Assembly (NCBI RefSeq): GCF_013373865.1
Contig: NC_050474.1
Span: 9,968,061-10,032,060 of the forward strand
DNA length: 64,000 nucleotides
Direction of reading: 5' to 3'
Source: Monomorium pharaonis
Lineage: Eukaryota > Arthropoda > Insecta > Hymenoptera > Formicidae
Shown in pieces: positions 31,815 to 42,437 of the stretch (positions are counted from its first letter, which is position 1; each line of letters begins with the position of its first letter). The position numbers were made by a program, and so were the translations under genes. The notes beneath the pieces were generated by a model, which was not told the DNA's origin, made no database searches, and saw nothing but the letters and a program-made list of their open reading frames with translations.

Positions 31815-32416
31815 TACACAATGTTATTCACTTCTCTCTTTCTCTCTTTCTTTCTTTCACTTTCTCTCTATAATACTCTTTTTAGCATACATTTATTATA
31901 ATTCATTTAAGAAAGAAAAAGAGATAAAATCCATACACATGCATATATACATATATGTACATACATACTTATTGCATATACGCACATACATATATACATG
32001 TAAATATAAGTACATACGCAATAAATATTACACAATATTATTTCTTTCTCTTCCTCTCTCTCTCTTTCTCTCTCAATTTGACAATAACGTTCTTTTTAGC
32101 ATACATAATTAATTATAATTTATTTACATGTGTAACATAACTTACTTTATTTTCACCTTTTCTTACTCTTCCTTCTTATTTTTCCCTTCGGTGATTATTT
32201 TTTCCTTTGGTGAACGAAGGCAGGTGGTATGATAAATACGTTAACCAATCTCCAAATTCGGCACAGCCGTATTTTTCTTTGCAATATAATACGCGTACAG
32301 AAACACAAATAACTCGCTATTAACCTCGCGTGCGTTATTAACCACGAACTGTCACATCATCGCCGTGAAACTCGTAGCGGATTCGACCGTCAATCACTTG
32401 ATACACGACTCTTCTG

Positions 32417-32745
32417 GATATGTTTTAGAGCATCAAAAAAGTTCAGAAACCCGTATTTTTTTATTGGCTTATCTCGAGGTTTAGAGGTTGTTTTAACACC
32501 TATAAAAAACGTATTTTTTCATTTTTAACAAATATCTTCTAAAATATGAGGTATATGAAAAAATGTTTTATACAAAAGTTTTATAGTATTTTATACTCTT
32601 TGCAATGATGTATTCAATTCTTTTAAAAATGTCAAATTTTCATTTTTGTTTTTTTTCTAGGGGTTAAAACAACCCCTAAACTCGAGATAAGCTGATAAAA
32701 AATACAAGTTTTTTTTTTATGCTCTACAACATATCCAAGGCCAAC
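32417..32745. repeat. Imperfect inverted repeat (possible decayed MITE)
   Basis: GGATATGTTTTAGAGCAT near 32417 and TTATCTCGAGGTTTAGAGGT return as complements at about 32675-32745. The interior is AT-rich. No duplication visible. Confidence 0.55.
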
Positions 32746-33044
32746 AAAATTGGTGAGGAACAGCCCCGACCGTTCTCTTATTGTAAGTACAGATAAACGA
32801 AATAATTTCAAGAAATTATAAAGTTAATTATTGAAAATGTGAAAAATATTAATCTCTTTAAACTTAGATTATTTTATATGTATATAAAATTGAAAGATTG
32901 TAAAATGTAAAAAAACGAGATGTTAATTTTTATTTAAAAAATAATGAATAAATATTTAATAATTAATTAGCATTTCAATTTGATAAATGTTAAGATATAG
33001 GATTTGAAAAAAACTCCATTGACTTATTAAAAAAAAATTGGGGA

Positions 33045-33118
33045 CAGAGCGAGAATCGAACCGGCGACTCCGCGCTTACGAAATTAGAGCTCTGTGCGCT
33101 CGGATACGAGCGGCTCTG
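33045..33118 (-). other. tRNA-like sequence, degenerate
   Basis: On the minus strand a D-arm-like hairpin GCTCGTATCCGAGC precedes GGTTCGATTCTCGCTCTG; GGTTCGATTC resembles a B box and CAGAGC/GCTCTG can pair as an acceptor stem. The anticodon and T stems do not fold cleanly. More likely a tRNA pseudogene or SINE piece than a working tRNA. Confidence 0.4.
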
Positions 33119-33537
33119 ACGATAGGTCAAAATTTTCTGTACTTAAAGATATCGAAAATTTTCAAAATCGATTTTCTCGAGTATTTTTGAGAAGCGCATC
33201 GTACTGCTTTAGGAAATTGAAGTCCGGGTACTGATCTTCAAATCCTATAAGTATGAAAAAAATCGATGACCCATGACCCGTAAGGTCCCCTTGTAAGATA
33301 GCACACGACACTCTGCTTTGCGGGGTCGTGTATCGCCGATATAAATCATTGTAAATACAGAGTGTCGCGTCTATGAGCTCGCTGTCCACTCTGCCTTGCG
33401 GGGTCGCGATCTATTCACTGTAACCGAATAATACAATAAGTGCTCAAGACATATAACGGTGTAAGTGACCAAATACTTTCCTCGCGAGATCTCTGGTAGC
33501 GATCCCCAATTGTACTCACAACGAGGGGTACAACATA
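33119..33537. other. No gene supported
   Basis: Two related words, CACTCTGCTTTGCGGGGTCG (33309) and CACTCTGCCTTGCGGGGTCG (33388), form a direct repeat about 80 bp apart within otherwise unremarkable sequence. Confidence 0.5.
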
Positions 33538-33713
33538 CTACGGTACTAAAAAAATAAGGTGAATTTTTTATTTAAACTTCGCGGGTATGATAAAATTATG
33601 ACATTTTTTTGTGATTGGTAGTATTGTCTTTGACATCTATGCAGAGTTTCATGTCAATATAATTCAATTGCTGCAGAGCTACACGTGTTTTTGTAGAGAT
33701 GCCTTTATTTGCG

Positions 33714-34188
33714 CACAGTACAATTGGACACGTTGCAATTGAACACCGTGCTATTAGACACGAAACATTGCACACCGTTCAATTGCGCACTGTTCAATTG
33801 CGCACAGTTCATTTGCACACCGTTCAATTGCACACCGTTCAATTGCACACTGTTCAATTGCCTTTGCCTTCCCCCCCCTCCCGTACCCATCCCGTCCAAG
33901 GCGCTAACCCATGTACACATTGCAAACGCAGCCATAATGTATGAATATTTAATATGCGTTTGATTGAACGGTGTGCAATTAAACGGTGTGCAACTGAACG
34001 ATGTGCAATTGAACGGTGTGCAACTGAACAGTGTGCAATCGAACGGTGTCCAATCGAACTGTCCAATCGAATGGTGTCTAATCCAACGGTGTCCAATCGA
34101 ACGGTGTCCAATTAAACGGTGCGCAATGTTTCGTGTCTAATAGCAATAGGCAATTGCAACGTATCCAATTGTACTGTGCGCCACTGAA
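33714..34188. repeat. Palindromically arranged 15-bp minisatellite
   Basis: About ten 15-bp units of the type CACCGTTCAATTGCA at 33714-33862, and about fifteen units of the complementary type GAACGGTGTGCAATT at 33966-34188, separated by about 100 bp of C-rich and other sequence. The outermost units are diverged but mirror each other. The 15-bp period makes all frames open, which explains the overlapping short ORFs there. Confidence 0.85.
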
Positions 34189-34235
34189 CCTCTCCCGTTT
34201 TTGTAAACATACAAAAGTGAGTTTTTCGATTTTCA

Positions 34236-34425
34236 GTATCTGATTTTGTTGAGCAAAGAATTTGCATTAAATTTTGTGGAATGAATATTTTGCCGCGGAA
34301 ACGTTGAGGATGTTGCAGAAGGCCTTTGGTGATAAGGTTATTTTGCAAAAAAATGTTTACAAGTGGTACAAAGACTTAAAAGAAAGCCGAAAACGAGTTC
34401 AAGACGAACAGCGTCCTGGACGAAA
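34236..34425 (+). pseudogene. Mariner transposase N-terminal fragment, plus-strand copy
   Basis: It encodes SDFVEQRICIKFCGMN, then a frame break, then RMLQKAFGDKV and QKNVYKWYKDLKESRKRVQ in another frame. This is the N-terminal helix-turn-helix region of a mariner transposase, head-to-head with the minus-strand copy that begins near 34430. Confidence 0.75.
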
Positions 34426-34801
34426 TTGAGTGTTTTTGGAACCAATCGATATTTGACGCGTTTGAGGCACAAAACATTTTTTTTATGGATTGGGTTGATT
34501 CAAATGAAATGCCCGTAGCATCAGCAAGATCTCTGATTATCAATCGACGATTTTTGAGCACCAAATCTTTGATTTCCTTGACGTAGCTTCTATCGATAGA
34601 TGTTGACGGTCGTTCGGGGCACTGTTCGTTTTGAACTCGTTTTCGGCTTTCTTTCAAGTCTTTGTACCACTTGTAAACATTTTTTTGCGACATAACCTTA
34701 TCACCAAAGGCCTTCTGCAACATCCTCAATGTTTTCGCGGCAGAATATTCATTCCGCAAACAAAATTTACTGCAAATTCTTTGCTTAACAAAATCCGACA
34801 T
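34376..34801 (-). pseudogene. Mariner transposase N-terminal half
   Basis: From MSDFVKQRICSKFCLRNEYS onward, about 110 residues match the paired helix-turn-helix DNA-binding half of mariner transposases (as retained in SETMAR): RMLQKAFGDK, QKNVYKWYKDLKESR, RPSTSIDRSYVKEIKDLVL, RRLIIRDLADATGIS. The catalytic DDD domain is missing; after IKKMF the frame runs into the inverted partner. Upstream residues in the longer frame belong to the terminal repeat. Non-functional as a transposase, but the DNA-binding half is largely intact. Confidence 0.85.
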
Positions 34802-34993
34802 GGTAAAAATCGAAAAACTCACTTTTGTATGTTTACAAAAACACGTGTAGCTCTGCAGCAATTGAATATATTGACATAGAACTGCATAGATGTTAAAGAC
34901 AGTACTACCAACTCACAAAAAAAAATAATTTCATGATTTTACATTACCCGCAAAGTTTAAATGAAAAATTCACATTTTTTCATTACAGTAGTA

Positions 34994-35761
34994 TTTTATT
35001 TTTTAGCTACATTATGAAATGGAAAAAAATAAGGATAATTTTAACTGAAGAAATTATTAAATGAAAACAAATTTTACAATCATTAATAATTAAAGAAATA
35101 CGCCGACAAGGATTATTGAAATTATTTTTGCTGTATAAGAAAATACAGAAAAAAGAGAAGAAAAGATATTTTAGAAGAGATTCTGGGTCTGTCCAATATT
35201 TATCGTGAGGCAACCAATGTTACAATTACAGTAAATAAAATAATCAAATTAATTTACCACTGATGTTTTTACTCATGGTGAAAAAGATTTTCGAAAATAT
35301 TGTCAAATGAAATGAAAAATTAATCTCGTTAACTTCGTTAACCTCATAAATCAATCTTTGTTGTGTTTTCTGCACATGCCTAACTGACTACTAGGAGAAA
35401 CACGCGAAATTTCCGATTGGCTGATCCCCTCTCTATTACTTTCCGAGATTTTGTTTTCTAGATTTCGGCTGCCATAGGACAGCACCTTGATAGTTGTCAA
35501 AATTTAATTGCAATGACAGTTATTCTCGCAACACGAAGTAAGCGCTGCGAGAAAACCAATCAGCATCGTGGAAAACTGTCAACAATAAAATCAGTGACAT
35601 CTCCTTTTTAAGAGTGGATTTCTTTTTGTCTTAAGTATAAAGTTTAGTTTATAATTTGATAGTAACATGTATACTTTAATTTTGGAAAATAATTTTTTAA
35701 TCTGTAAGAGAAGTGGTACAAAATCTCGTTACAAAATTTTTGTAACGCGATTTTGTATATA
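34994..35761. other. No gene; dispersed repeat piece
   Basis: 35480-35620 resembles 15840-15990 (AACTGTCAA, ACCAATCAGCATCG, AATCA(G/A)T(G/A)ACAT words), suggesting a dispersed element of unknown class. The remainder is AT-rich. Confidence 0.45.
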
Positions 35762-36510
35762 CACTCAGTCGAAAAAAAAGCGGTACACCTAAAATTTGTC
35801 AAAAAATCACTAAACTTTCAATGACGATAACTACGCGAGTAATAAAGATAAAAAGGTTTCTAAAAAAAGAAATTAAAGCTTTAAATGTCTACTTTAAGAA
35901 TTGATTTAGTAAAATTTTGCATAATTTTTTTTTAAATGGCGTATAACAAAGCGAGAGCATGCGAAATTGAAAAATATTGGTCCGAGTTTGCGACGATCCA
36001 TGGCGTGAGGCAAGTATCGCAACTTAATGGGATAAAAAGCATGCGATAGTACAGAGTTTTCCCTTCAAAATACTTTTTTACTCGTCTCGATACGATGATT
36101 TTTCGCTGAGATATGCGCATTTAAAGTAAAAAACTGCTTTTTATTCAAATGCGCATATCTCAGCGAAAAATCATCGTATCGAGACGAGTAAAAAAGTATT
36201 TTGAAGGGAAAACTCTGTACTATCGCATGCTTTTTATCCCATTAAGTTGCGATACTTGCCTCACGCCATGGATCGTCGCAAACTCGGATCAATATTTTTC
36301 AATTTCGCATGCTCTCGCTTTGTCATACGTCATTTTGAAAAAATTTATTACGCAAAATTTTACTAAATCAATTTTTAAAGTAAACATTTGAAGCTTTAAT
36401 TTCTTTTTTTAGAAACCTTTCTATCTTTATTACTCGCGTAGTTATCGTCATTGGAAGTTTAGTGATTTTTTGACAAATTTTAGATGTACCGCTTTTTTTT
36501 CGAGTGAGTG
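35762..36510. mobile_element. Near-perfect palindromic mariner-type element V (749 bp, TA duplication)
   Basis: The arms of about 360 bp are nearly identical and begin CACTCAGTCGAAAAAAAAGC on the left and CACTCACTCG on the right; TA flanks both ends. The middle is a spacer of about 25 bp (36123-36147). CACT(C/G)AGT-type ends and TA target are those of Tc1/mariner. The identical 62-codon frames in the arms are a consequence of the palindrome, not genes. Confidence 0.87.
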
Positions 36511-36512
36511 TA

Positions 36513-37087
36513 TTTGTTTTATAAATTTAGGAAATTTTTTCTTAAAATTAAAATATATGTATCACAATCTGTAAACTGGATTTCATACAAAAAATGAAAA
36601 AAAATTTTATAAAATTAATACATACAAAATATCATTACAAAAGTTATTACTTAAAACAGACTGTTTTCAGCATCCCTTTAAGAAATTATGTTAAAATTTG
36701 ATGGTCCGTTTTCTTTGCGGGAATGTATAATAATGCGACGATTTAGTGTGGCTTATTAGTCCAATGGATCGTACAATAAAAATATTACATAATATTAATT
36801 ATAACCAATGAAAGAAAAACACATTTTTATTTAAAATCCAACATTGAAACTTTAAAACTCTGAAATAAAAGTTAAGGACTTAAGGAAAAATACTTCCATA
36901 TTTTACAATGTTAATATTCCAAATTACAAAGAAAAAAATAATTGAGTGTCGGTTGTTCAAAAAGTTGAGTTATTCAATAGTGGCGTTAATTAAAAAAATA
37001 ATTTTTTTAATGGATAAATTAAAGATATATTGCATTTACGTTTTAAACATTTTATATTTTTTCTTTGATACATGATAAGAATTTATA
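36513..37087. other. AT-rich, no gene seen
   Basis: No coding signal or repeat that I can support. Confidence 0.5.
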
Positions 37088-37122
37088 ATGGTAAATATAC
37101 CGATCAGGTGAGCCCGCTTCGA

Positions 37123-37174
37123 TGACCTTGGCCTTGACATATGTTGTCAAGGTCACCCTCCTGAGTGACCTTGA
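37123..37174. promoter_or_regulatory. Three nuclear-receptor-type half-sites in the left arm of element U
   Basis: TGACCTTGG (37123), TCAAGGTCA (37147) and TGACCTTGA (37166). TCAAGGTCA is the extended half-site bound as monomer by FTZ-F1/NR5A and ERR-type receptors. The three are mirrored at 38303-38354. Confidence 0.5.
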
Positions 37175-37550
37175 AAAGATTTTAGCCGTCGCTCGTGATT
37201 CGTTAAAAAGTTATTAACAAAAGAAGTTTAATAAATACAACACATAATTATTCAGTATAAAAGTATATCAGATGAGTTTGCAACTTTCCACGTTTAGCGA
37301 AGTCTATCCGCCCTGCTTACAGAGCGAAACGACGTCCATGCTTGTACTTCAAGGATTTGCGATATTAGATTTGTAATTGTGACCAAATAGCGAGTTTAAA
37401 ATGGTTGGGTTAAGTTAGGAAGAAATATGGGGATGGGGTGCAGGGGAAGGGGCGGAGCCCCTCCTCCACCCACGCGTTTTCTAAGCGACTTTCACGCGTT
37501 GTAAGTAGGAGATGTTAGTGGACGGGAAAAGAATGTCCCATTAAATAGAC

Positions 37551-37769
37551 TTAATTTGAATTGCATATCTTCTTTTGTCTCTTTCGTCTATGAATAACTT
37601 TGTAATAATGCCCAGTGCAATGAAATAACGTTATATTTCCATAATCTATTTCAAGAGTCTTTTTACATTGCAGACATTTAATGGTTCGTCTAATTAAATT
37701 ATGTTCATAAAGATAACGCACTAATTCTTCGTAATTATTGGTTAAATGGAGAAACTCGTAATGTCGCAT
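37551..37769 (-). pseudogene. Merlin/IS1595-like transposase N-terminal fragment
   Basis: A 72-codon frame containing LVRYLYEHNLIRRTIKCLQCKK followed about 20 residues on by LFHCTGHYYK. The arrangement of a short helical lead, a hydrophobic-Leu-Ile step, CxxC and a second Cys pair or Cys/His pair is like the zinc ribbon at the start of IS1595/ISXO2-type transposases, which in animals are the Merlin elements. The catalytic domain is absent. Assignment is tentative; no known Merlin-type 8-9 bp duplication is apparent. Confidence 0.4.
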
Positions 37770-38302
37770 GTTTATATCTTGAGATACCTCTTAATACTGA
37801 CTATAAGAATTCCTACAGTCTCTAAGTATGATTCTGTTATTGCCACGTGTTCATATAAATATATACATTTTATAAATACGGTAAAAGTGCTAAATGGGTT
37901 TGCGCGCCAAACTTTCCACGCCAAACAAGATCCACACTGTTCGTTTCCAATGTTTTCGCATTATCTTAATAGCGACATAAAATTGGTTGGGTTATTCTTA
38001 GAAAACGCATGGGTGGTGTTTCCGCCTCTCCCCCGGCACCCCCTTCCCATATTTTTTCCTAACTTAACCCAACCATTTTAAATTCGCTATTTGGCCACAA
38101 TTACAAATCTAATATCGCAAACCCTTGAAGTACAAGCATGGACGTCGTTTTGCTCTGTAAGCAGGGCGGATAGACCTCGCTAAACGTGGAAAGTTGCAAA
38201 CTCATCTGATATACTTTTATACTGAATAATTATGTGTTGTATTTATTAAACTTCTTTTGTTAATAACTTTTTAACGAATCACGAGCGACGGCTAAAATCT
38301 TT

Positions 38303-38354
38303 TCAAGGTCACTCAGGAGGGTGACCTTGACAACATATGTCAAGGCCAAGGTCA
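38303..38354. promoter_or_regulatory. Three nuclear-receptor-type half-sites in the right arm of element U
   Basis: TCAAGGTCA (38303), TGACCTTGA (38322) and CCAAGGTCA (38346), about 120-170 bp upstream of the TMEM170 exon. They are the mirror image of the left-arm set. Confidence 0.5.
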
Positions 38355-38470
38355 TCGGAGCAGGCTTCCCTGATCGGTATATTTACCATCATGTTTTTTA
38401 ATTATTAAAAATTAATATTAAGTTTCTTATTTTAAGTAGAAATTAATTTTTATTTTTGTCTTATTTTTAG

Positions 38471-38846
38471 AAATGTGGTATCAGATATTTCTCTGGGCTC
38501 TGTTCTCCTCGATATTCGTGCACACAATTGCCGGTGCGATTTGCTTTGCTACTCTACGACAGCACAAATACGGCAAGTATGTAAGAGTGAGTTCTAGCAG
38601 AATTTGTTATCTGAAATGATGACTTCATGATTTTACGTATATATCCGCAGATTCTTTCCGCTGCTTATCATAATAATGGGCGTGCTGTTACCGTTGACAT
38701 CGGGCGTTGTCAGCTCGGCGGCGGTTGCTTTTGTATATAGAGCGTCCGGCTACCAAATGCCGCCCTTGTACGCATTGTTTTGGGGTATCGGGCAGACTGT
38801 GGTACCAGTGTGTGTCGGATTCACACGGATTTTAGCGACTTTGTAA
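38471..38846 (+). CDS. TMEM170A: TMEM170-family transmembrane protein, last two coding exons
   Basis: Exon 38471-38576, intron 38577-38650 (GTATGT...CCGCAG, 74 bp), exon 38651-38846 with TAA. From the Met at 38473 the spliced product is 99 residues: MWYQIFLWALFSSIFVH, LRQHKYGKFFP, then PLTSGVVSSAAVAFVYRASG and a C-terminus ending GFTRILATL. This aligns with the membrane part of human TMEM170A (MWYGVFLWAL..., HKYGRF, RILATL), with three predicted hydrophobic segments. TMEM170A is an ER/nuclear-envelope membrane-shaping protein. The acceptor TTATTTTTAG ends just before AAATG, so an upstream exon ending in G would give Glu-Met as in vertebrates; that exon is not identified here. The annotated range includes the intron. 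This is the one clear host gene in the window. Confidence 0.92.
38577..38650 (+). other. Intron of the TMEM170 gene
   Basis: GT donor (GTATGTAAG) and AG acceptor (TATATCCGCAG) with the reading frame preserved: GGC AA joined to A TTC. Confidence 0.9.
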
Positions 38847-39529
38847 CGTGTTATTATTAAGAAATGTGCTATTTATGTATGTACATATGACAATAGTAGT
38901 CAAGTGTTTTTCTGAGTAAGTTAGTTTTTAAAAGTAACTAATTATTATTACTAGTCATCGAGTCAAAAAAGTAATTAGTTATCGTTACCGTTATTTAAAA
39001 AGTAACGATTCGTTACTCTTTTTGTTACTTTTTAGTGTTAAAACGATATTGAAGGAAATTTTTTTTGTAAAATATTTTTTGTAATTATAGAGAAGAAAAG
39101 AGGGTTATGGGAACCACCATTTTGTTTTATTTAAATAATTTAGTAAAAATTTGTGTGATACAATTATTGTTGGTACAAATTTATTATTGTTATAACCATA
39201 GAGTTCAACCAATCATGTTGTAAGCAGAAGTTCTTCGAATATACATAACAAACATAATTAACAATTTACTTAACGGGTATGGAACATTACCAACAAATAT
39301 TCTCAAAATTATTTTTATTTCTAAAAAATGAAAAATTAATGCTCTCTGGCGGATTTTATCAGTGTCATAAAACCATCAATTTCTTGTACATACATATTAT
39401 ACAAAAAAATTAAGAATATAAATATGGAAATCTCTGGTTCTTGCGACTTTGCGTATTATAGAAATATTATAAAACTATTATAACAAACAATACTAGATAA
39501 GCATTGTAAAAATATTGTAAAAAATATTT
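38847..39529. other. 3' flank of the TMEM170 gene; no further gene
   Basis: AT-rich. Several AGTAAC/GTTACT words cluster at 38930-39035 (for example GTAACTAATTA, AGTAATTAGTTA, AGTAACGATTCGTTACT), a compact palindromic cluster. I could not pick a polyadenylation site with confidence. Confidence 0.5.
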
Positions 39530-39770
39530 TCAGACAGCACAAAATACTAAAAGAGACGACGAAAAGACGTCTTTTTTAAGTTGTTTTTTTAGGAAAGACT
39601 AAAAGATGACTATAAGACATCTTTTATAGTATTATCGAAAAGACAACTTAAAAAAGATGTCTTTTTGTCGATTTTCATAGTTGTCTTTTTATTTCATCAA
39701 CTTTTATAGTTGTCTTTTCGGCAAAGCAAAAAGTGGACTAAAAGATATCTTTTCGCTTGTCCAGTTGGCA
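39530..39770. mobile_element. Decayed element with AAAGAYRTCTTTT repeats
   Basis: Many palindromic words such as AAAGACGTCTTTT and AAAAGATATCTTTT; the left edge CAGACAGCACAAAATAC and right edge GCTTGTCCAG loosely resemble the ends of the CCCAG group. Probably an old relative of the element ending at 58449. Confidence 0.45.
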
Positions 39771-39779
39771 AAAGTAACA

Positions 39780-41529
39780 CACCACATGCGAATTTGCCCG
39801 CTAGTTAGTGCGCGGCGCCATCGATAGACGGCTTAACTTTCGGAAGCAAAGTGCAGCCGGTCGGTTACATAAAGACCACCCGTAGCGTTAAGACAAGCAA
39901 AAATTAGCTTCTTGTTCCTGTCTGATGTGAAAGAGGACTGCCATACACTACTTTTATGATTTACTCATTTTAATTGACCGCGAACAATTATCCGAACGAA
40001 ATTAAGAACGAAATTACACTAAATTCCGCGACACAAAGACAAGAGTGACTCGACTGCGGTGTAGATTCGCGCGCAGCGAAAACTCGAACAAAGAACGAAT
40101 CGCATTCACGCGTGTAGGAATGATCGGGCGAGGCCGCGGGATTACGAGGGACTCAAGATATTAATGACTCTAAAATCAGGCGAAAGAAAGTTAGTACAAA
40201 ACTCGCGGTTAATCCACGATTCGCACGATCGCGAAAATCGGCGACTTTACAAATTTACGCTCGTCTCACCAATGCTGCTCCTTGTTCGGCTCGCCTCCTC
40301 GAGATTAGGGTCGGCTCCTGCGTCCTCTTACAAGTTTGTTCTTAATTGTTCGGGACTACACATCGCTAAGACTTCCGCAGCCAAAGTGAGGATCGATCTT
40401 CGATCCCGCGGGGGTCACGCCGCGATGCGCCACACTTTGCCTAAGTAGGTCGGGCTTTTATTGGCCGTGATCCTGCAGCCTGATTCGCGTGCGACGCGTT
40501 ACGTGCACTGTTGCTACACGCTTGTAGATCTTAAACGAAAAACCTGAATTTTCGTATCTTTAGCAACAGGACTGTTTGCAATTTCATCGGTGACGGCTCC
40601 GCTCCTTTTGGCTCCTCGTTGGGATTAGCGTAAGGCTCGTTCATACGTCGTACCGTCTCTGCGCCATTGGAAAGTATCTCCTCGGATCCTGCAATATAAT
40701 GCAGCAGTAACATCACATTCTCACAATTGACAGTAAATTTTAAGGCAAAGTGAAGAGCGGTACGACCTGTGCGCTCCCGCTCCTAAGGGAGTCTCGGCGA
40801 TTTTTCGGCAGCTCGTTTTTCCCTGCGGCTCGTCGCTTCTCAGGCGTTTTCCGGCAGGATGAGGTGTCAAGACTGTACAAATTCGGCTTTTCCCGGTCCC
40901 AACTTCCGCCACACTCGCGATACAACGCTTCAACAATTTTAATTAAGCAAAAAGACAGCATACAGGACAGAAAACACGCTCTTGCACCTACTTCCGAGCG
41001 GGAAGACGCAGGACCCGCGTTAGGGCCGTTGCAGCCCTTGTGATGGCCAACAGTCCGCAGTTGTCACGTCGCAACTTCCCTTTCTTCGGGGAGGACCGAG
41101 GAGGTCTTGGCTATTGACGAACATCAACAGTGACCGATTTCTACCTGCAAATCGCCAATTGCGGACCGATATTGGACTAATTATCGTTATTTCCTTGAAA
41201 GGAACGTAGGGGGGGGGGGTGCTTACCGCGTCTGGCCGCTACCGCCACACTTTATGCTAAAACGTCGTGGGGGGTCTTTTTGACTTGGGAAGCATGCTAC
41301 TCATCTCGTGGGAAGAATTTTTATGCCGCGGCCTACCACACTACCTTCAAACGCGCAAAACGAAAAATTGACACGGCGGAGAATTCCTCGGGGCTCCAAA
41401 CTGACGAAGTAAACTCCTTTGTTTGCAATCCGCGGCTCCACCGTCGAACCATGACTCTAACATCTCACGCGCGACCTTCACCGCTACAACAAAGAAAGAC
41501 AAAAGTTTTTCACCTTAATACCACCGAAT

Positions 41530-41530
<1 letters not shown>
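39780..41530. mobile_element. GC-rich LTR-retroelement-like remnant
   Basis: A compositional island with no intact ORF. 40476-40615 (CAGCCTGATTCGCGTGCGAC through GACTGTTTGCAAT to TTTTGGCT) is a diverged copy of 47608-47748, where Gypsy-like coding remnants adjoin. It ends where the (AAT)n tail of the non-LTR element begins. Possibly the other part of the same element, split by that insertion. Confidence 0.45.
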
Positions 41531-41561
<31 letters not shown>

Positions 41562-42437
41562 TATTGAGTGCGTACAGTTATAAAAATGACTGAGATTATG
41601 AGCAGAATAAAAGCAAGATAGCAACAACACAGAACAGATATCAGATGGAAGCGAATTAAAGTATTTAGCGGATATGAAAGAAAAAGCAGTACGAAATTTT
41701 GAAGAACGATGCAGGGGAGTGGAAAGCAGGTCATGAAAACGCGTGGCGGGCATGTTGTCTATATGAAATTTTGAGTTTAAATGGAGGAGGTTACGAAGAT
41801 AAGAAAGAGTATTTGAACGAAGAACATTGAAAACGAGACAATATAAATGAAGGATAAAACGTTGATAAATATTTAGCCAGCCTGACCGCACATAATAAGG
41901 AGTAATATGATCGAATTTACGTATACCATATAAGAAATGTAGACATGCATTTTGAATACGTTGAATGCGCTTTAGAGTGTGCTGACTTAAGTTGGGTATG
42001 TAAACGACGTCCGCATTGAATAATGATAAGACGAAAATTTGTGTGAGGTGAAGTTTTTGACTAGTAGAAAGAATGTGTCGAAGAGGATATAGTTGACGGA
42101 GACGAGCGTATGCGGCCCTACATTTAATGGAGACATGATGTTTAAAAGACAATGAAGATTTAAAGTGCACACCAAGAATTCTAATAGAGGAAGGAGAGTT
42201 GAAGGTAACGGAATTAAGAACGAGGTTAAAGGATTGAGTACGAGACAAGGTAGAAGGAGATCCAACAAGTAACGACGCTGACTTGGAAGAATTTAGCGAT
42301 AGATCATTTGATATAGCCCATTCCGCAATACACTGAAGATCGCAATTTAACAAGTTGACAATAGAGGCAGATTCAGATGCGGAAAAGGACTTGACAAGTA
42401 ATACATCATTAGCGTACATGTAAATCTTAGATTCCAA
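41562..42437 (-). pseudogene. Non-LTR reverse transcriptase, 3' part
   Basis: It starts at the catalytic region IYMYANDVLLV, where the usual YADD has become YAND, losing one metal-binding Asp. There follow the thumb and C-terminal region (SIRILGVHFKSSLSFKHHV, RLRQLYPLRHIL, LHFLYGIRKFDHITPYY) typical of the CR1/Jockey group. The frame then runs into the ATT repeat tail, read as poly-Ile. Confidence 0.82.

Larger units (their letters stand above)
29430..32170 (-). mobile_element. Copy of repeat family R, interrupted by element S
   Basis: It matches, in reverse, the sequence at roughly 50400-51560, including the palindromic AATAATTATTCG/CGAATAATTATT block, the CT-rich tracts and the degraded coding segment at 29445-29640. 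It contains TA (about 29750-29835) and CA (about 30145-30165) microsatellites. It is split by the 1156-bp element at 30573-31728. Confidence 0.7.
33538..34991. mobile_element. Rearranged mariner element Y with inverted interior (TA duplication)
   Basis: The ends CTACGGTACTAAAAAAATAA and CTACTGTAATGAAAAAATGT share the continuation GTGAATTTTT(T/C)ATTTAAACT, and TA flanks both (33536-33537, 34992-34993). Inside, long inverted arms include two N-terminal pieces of the same mariner transposase facing each other and a palindromic minisatellite. It cannot encode a full transposase. Confidence 0.82.
37088..38389. mobile_element. 1.3-kb foldback element U (GGTAAATATACCGATCAGG ends)
   Basis: The arms of about 400 bp are highly similar; the end ATGGTAAATATACCGATCAG returns inverted at the right. 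Each arm carries three TGACCTTG-type sites and GCTTACAGAG(C)-AAAACGACGTCC-like sequence. The centre encodes a zinc-ribbon-like peptide on the minus strand. It ends 81 bp before the splice acceptor of the TMEM170 exon. The target duplication is not clear. Confidence 0.8.

Noticed and set aside
33045..33118. Functional tRNA gene
   Set aside because: The anticodon and T stems do not pair well, so only a tRNA-like sequence is reported.
33699..34111. Four overlapping ORFs on both strands
   Set aside because: A 15-bp minisatellite keeps every frame open; no protein is implied.
35932..36391. Two identical ORFs beginning MRISQRKIIVSRRVKKYF
   Set aside because: They are mirror images in the palindromic element V and match no transposase.
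40164..41043. Several 60-97 codon ORFs in the GC-rich block
   Set aside because: Long frames are expected from GC-rich composition; no conserved motif, and frames overlap on both strands.
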